DNA of 64,000 bases, taken from NCBI GenBank assembly GCA_946188165.1, contig CAMHTW010000013.1, positions 17,051 through 81,050 of the forward strand, written 5' to 3'. Numbering within the stretch: the stretch's first letter is position 1; each line of letters opens with the position of its first letter. This DNA comes from an uncultured Prevotella sp. (GTDB taxonomy: Bacteria > Bacteroidota > Bacteroidia > Bacteroidales > Bacteroidaceae). This document shows, one piece after another, positions 61,245-64,000 of this stretch. The notes under the pieces are model-generated. The model saw only the letters and a program-made list of their open reading frames with translations, was not told the DNA's origin and did not search any database. Position numbers and translations under genes: made by a program.

Positions 61245-62190
61245 CCTTATCTTTTTTAGGTGTTTTTCTCACTCCCAGCCACTTCTCTATCTGAGCCACA
61301 TCTTCCTGACGCGGGCCTTGCATGTAAACATACGGATTCTTCTTCACGTCGGGCAGCGAATCCACCACCTCTTTCCTGACGTTACAATGCCGCATTATCA
61401 GGTCACAGTAGTGTTTGAATCCATTCTTATTGATTGAGTCGCAAGCCTGATTATAGGCATTTACGAATAGTTGTAACTGCTTGGCACGTTCAGGGTGACG
61501 CATCTCCTTCTCACGGAAGACCACCACACCAGGCTGTATCTTCGTCTTACGCGAGTCGAACACCACCTGATGCTTCATCATTCGTGCCATCGAAGCCTGT
61601 GGTTCCGTCATCCATAGGGCATCCATCTCGTTGTTCTGCAACATCAGCATCCGCACATTGACATCATTAATCTGAACCTTGAATACGCGTTCCTCCTCCA
61701 ATTTCACAGAGTCGCGTACCTTATCCGTCATCATGTCTGTAAACGAGAATCGCGTCATGGCCACCATTTTGTCGTCCAACTGTTTTAGCTGGTGGATACG
61801 GGCATTGCGATTGGTAATAAGCTGCCAGTAGGCATTCGTCACCGTCACGTAGCGAAGCTTCGTTCCACGCTGTTGCATACGGATAGCACGTACCAAGTCG
61901 GTCACCGTACCCTCAACACGACCACGCTCCATCGCCGTGTCGCAATCCATCTGCGCCGTAAAGTGCTTCAGACGGACGCCGCCACGAATCGTGTCAAACA
62001 GCTGGTAGTATTCAGCGACATACAAAGGAAGACAATCCAACGTAGGCAGCACAGCCACTTTCAGCGCTGCAGAATCCCTGCGCATAGCCTTGCGACGATT
62101 CTCATTGGCTATACGTTTGGTCTCTTCGTAACTCTGTCCGCAAGCTGCCACAAGCAGCAAGCCGACTATCACAATTATCAGATGTTTCAT
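61231..62190 (-). CDS. substrate-binding-protein-like lipoprotein
   Basis: 319 residues from ATG 62190, the start that lies just after the promoter; in-frame codons further upstream overlap it. Lipobox VAACG, Cys near residue 17. The body looks like a periplasmic-binding fold of type 2 (NMT1/SsuA-like): VAVLPTLDCLPLYVAEYYQLF, a phrase much like that of thiamine-precursor and sulfonate binders, then EGTVTDLVRAIRM and NNEMDALWMTEPQASMAR. No permease or ATPase gene is nearby, so it may be a sensor or part of a split transporter. Coupled to the TPR gene. Confidence 0.75.
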   Translation of the reverse strand: MKHLIIVIVGLLLVAACGQSYEETKRIANENRRKAMRRDSAALKVAVLPTLDCLPLYVAEYYQLFDTIRGGVRLKHFTAQMDCDTAMERGRVEGTVTDLVRAIRMQQRGTKLRYVTVTNAYWQLITNRNARIHQLKQLDDKMVAMTRFSFTDMMTDKVRDSVKLEEERVFKVQINDVNVRMLMLQNNEMDALWMTEPQASMARMMKHQVVFDSRKTKIQPGVVVFREKEMRHPERAKQLQLFVNAYNQACDSINKNGFKHYCDLIMRHCNVRKEVVDSLPDVKKNPYVYMQGPRQEDVAQIEKWLGVRKTPKKDKDGSN

Positions 62191-62199
62191 AATTCGCTG

Positions 62200-62207
62200 C
62201 AAAGTTA
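62200..62207 (-). promoter_or_regulatory. -7 promoter element of the lipoprotein-TPR unit
   Basis: TAACTTTG on the minus strand, ending 10 nt before the ATG at 62190, so the leader is about 4-6 nt. Confidence 0.55.
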
Positions 62208-62550
62208 CGAAAAGTCGAGAGCAGAACAAAAGATTTTAATCTTTTTTATGCCGAGACGGAGTAAGTTCGCCATCTTTGATGGCAAAGTTACGAAAAAACA
62301 GTGTAACTCGGAAGCGATTTTGGAAGATTAACGCATTTCGACCTATAATAAAGGCAAAACGGGGAAGAATGGGGCACCTCTCACCACCCGTTTCTGATTC
62401 CGCGAACTGCTATATTTTGCATAGCAATAGAACCACCTCTGCAAAGGTACGACAATTATTTGAGATGAACAAATCAGGTCAACCGTATTAAAAAAGCTAA
62501 AACAGGAATAAAAAAACAAGGAATAATTAGTTTGTTATTCTAAAAATAGC
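62208..62550. other. intergenic region with duplicated promoter-like sequence
   Basis: No gene is supported. GCAAAGTTACGAAAA of the lipoprotein promoter (62199-62213) recurs at 62282-62296, giving a second TAACTTTG on the minus strand. Another minus-strand -7 element, TACCTTTG, is at 62442-62449; the transcript from it would hold only a 13-codon frame (MQNIAVRGIRNGW) before stop, so a small RNA or gene remnant is possible. Confidence 0.5.
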
Positions 62551-62558
62551 TATCTTTG
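62551..62558 (+). promoter_or_regulatory. -7 promoter element of the AbiE operon
   Basis: TATCTTTG ends 5 nt before the ATG at 62563, which implies a leaderless or nearly leaderless mRNA. Confidence 0.6.
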
Positions 62559-62562
62559 CATC

Positions 62563-63189
62563 ATGATTACGGATTTAGAACATATTGGCAATATTCCTGT
62601 CAGCACATCGGCTGTAGCATCCTTGTTTCCTGATATGAAAGCTGGAAATCAGAAGGTGCGTAATCTTGAAGCGGCTGGTCAAATCATCCGTCTTAAAAAA
62701 GGGCTTTATGTAGTCAGCCCGAAGGTGTCGCGAGTGGCTCTGTCAACCGAGTTGATAGCGAACCATCTCTATGCCCCCTCGTATGTATCTAAGCAGACGG
62801 CCCTGCGTTATTACGGACTAATTCCCGAAGCTGTATTTACTACACAGTCAATGACCGTAAAGCATTCCCGCAACTTCGAAACACCCGTCGGACGCTTCGA
62901 ATATCAGAGCATAGCACGTGAGGCTTTCTCTATTGGCATCACATACATCAACAAACAAAGCTATTCTTTTCTGATTGCAACACCTGAGAAGGCTCTTTGC
63001 GACATGATAGCCAACTCGCCCAAGGTGAATCTTCGTTATCTGAAGGATGTAGAGATCTATCTCGAAGAGGACATCCGCATGGATATTGAAGACTTCAGAA
63101 ACATGGATGTTACAATCTTCGAGCACTACGCTCAGGCTGGCAAAAAGGCCAAGTCGGTTACTACCCTTATAAAATATCTTAGGAAATGA
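62563..63189 (+). CDS. AbiEi-type antitoxin of a type IV toxin-antitoxin system
   Basis: 208 residues, cytoplasmic. N-terminal winged helix (VSTSAVASLFPDMKAGNQKV, IIRLKKGLYVVSP) followed by the AbiEi C-terminal domain: LIANHLYAPSYVSKQTALRY, FLIATPEKALCDMIAN and DIEDFRNMDVTIFEHY. It represses its own operon and counteracts the AbiEii nucleotidyltransferase without binding it. The stop overlaps the toxin start as ATGA. These pairs give phage abortive infection or plasmid-type stability and are often mobile. Confidence 0.9.
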   Translation: MITDLEHIGNIPVSTSAVASLFPDMKAGNQKVRNLEAAGQIIRLKKGLYVVSPKVSRVALSTELIANHLYAPSYVSKQTALRYYGLIPEAVFTTQSMTVKHSRNFETPVGRFEYQSIAREAFSIGITYINKQSYSFLIATPEKALCDMIANSPKVNLRYLKDVEIYLEEDIRMDIEDFRNMDVTIFEHYAQAGKKAKSVTTLIKYLRK

Positions 63190-64000
63190 GTACAAACGAA
63201 ATATTCAACCAGATGCTGTCTGCCTATGATTTGACGACAGAACAGAAGAAACGCAATGCCACATTCGAGGTCAACCAGCAGATAATCCTGGCAGGACTCT
63301 ATAATGGCGGATTCTTTAACGAGGCAGCCTTTTATGGCGGCACCTGCTTACGCATATTCCATGGATTGCAACGATTTTCCGAGGATATGGATTTCTCTCT
63401 CCTGACGCCTAACGAGAGATTTGACTTCACTCAGTACTTCCAACCCATCATTGACCAGTTTGCCCTTGTCGGTCGTGATGTTGAAATCAAAAAGAAGGAC
63501 AAAAAAAGCTTTGGAAAGGTGGAATCCGCTTTCTTAAAGGACAATACTGATGTGTTTGATGTTACCTTCCAGACCGAGAAATCGATCAAGATCAAAATAG
63601 AGGTTGACACCCAACCGCCTATGAAGTTCAATACTGAGCAGAAGTTGCTCCTGCTGCCAGAGTCGTTCATGACGCGTTGTTTCACCCTGCCGGACCTCTT
63701 TGCAGGTAAGATGCACGCTCTGGTCTATCGAGCATGGAAGAACCGTGTAAAGGGTCGTGACTGGTATGACTTCGAGTGGTACGTCCGCCATAACATCCCA
63801 CTTGACTTCACACATCTTCATGAGCGAGCGATAGAATTCAATAATGAGGATATCACCAAGGATTCATTCCTTGAAAAGCTGAACGAACGTCTTGCCACGG
63901 CAGATATCAATCAGGTAAAGGCAGACGTCCTGCCATTTATCCGCAATCCCAAGGAAATGGGCATCTGGTCAAATGACTATTTCCTGCAACTCGCTCAAAT
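63186..64000 (+). CDS. AbiEii-type nucleotidyltransferase toxin, C-terminus beyond window
   Basis: At least 271 residues from ATG 63186 without a stop. The nucleotidyltransferase signature FYGGTCLRIFHGLQRFSEDM continuing to DFSL supplies the GG and DxD residues; LPDLFAGKMHALVYRAWKNR and KGRDWYDFEWYV are the later conserved blocks (Lys and Asp). AbiEii toxins of this class transfer nucleotides to tRNA or other targets and stop growth. Translation is coupled to the antitoxin by the ATGA overlap. The right end is cut by the window edge, so integrity of the last part is not known. Confidence 0.9.
   Translation, partial: MSTNEIFNQMLSAYDLTTEQKKRNATFEVNQQIILAGLYNGGFFNEAAFYGGTCLRIFHGLQRFSEDMDFSLLTPNERFDFTQYFQPIIDQFALVGRDVEIKKKDKKSFGKVESAFLKDNTDVFDVTFQTEKSIKIKIEVDTQPPMKFNTEQKLLLLPESFMTRCFTLPDLFAGKMHALVYRAWKNRVKGRDWYDFEWYVRHNIPLDFTHLHERAIEFNNEDITKDSFLEKLNERLATADINQVKADVLPFIRNPKEMGIWSNDYFLQLAQ

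Overview
The window looks like a chromosome segment of a polysaccharide-degrading Bacteroidetes, most probably a gut or rumen Prevotella-type organism. The evidence is SusC/SusD pairs, propeller-AraC regulators, many promoters of the Bacteroidetes type (TAnnTTTG at about -7), and a tmRNA whose tag reads GENNYALAA. The species call is inference.

Left part (1-14739): a beta-glucan/cellulose utilisation regulon. It holds the start of a SusC gene, a secreted hypothetical protein, a two-module secreted glycan-binding protein, three GH5 endoglucanase-type enzymes, a GPH sugar transporter, a GH94 cellobiose phosphorylase, and a propeller-AraC regulator preceded by a flavodiiron protein. Three transcription units carry the same roughly 70-bp operator, each exactly 35 bp from its -7 element. 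The model is that surface GH5 enzymes and SusC deliver cello-oligosaccharides, the GPH carrier imports cellobiose, and GH94 splits it by phosphorolysis.

Centre (14759-31729): a tmRNA, then a surface-polysaccharide cluster (Wza-like exporter, Wzz, Wzy, Wzx, three glycosyltransferases, a TIM-barrel hydrolase-like protein), a phosphoglycerol-transferase/sulfatase-like membrane enzyme on the other strand, a repeat-rich 0.8-kb intergenic region, two poorly characterised genes, a short ORF, a Wzi-like protein and a lipocalin-like lipoprotein.

Right-centre (31841-51049): an arabinan utilisation locus with GH51, four GH43 enzymes, a surface glycan-binding lipoprotein, SusD, SusC and a second propeller-AraC regulator. 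Right end (51206-64000): an outer-membrane beta-barrel, Kdo synthesis genes kdsA and kdsD, a large degenerate hybrid regulator, a phospholipase D-family enzyme, a TPR protein, a substrate-binding-protein-like lipoprotein, and an AbiEi/AbiEii toxin-antitoxin pair cut by the window end.

Three themes stand out. (1) All three propeller-type regulators lack a working phosphorelay: two go straight from membrane helix to AraC domain, and the third keeps a phospho-dead kinase fragment and a pseudo-receiver. (2) Degenerate tandem repeats with a strict 7- or 8-bp period, purine-rich on one strand, fill many intergenic gaps and also run inside coding sequence (two loops of a glycosyltransferase and two signal peptides), where a one-unit slip would shift the frame. 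(3) The shared operator is rigidly phased to its promoter.
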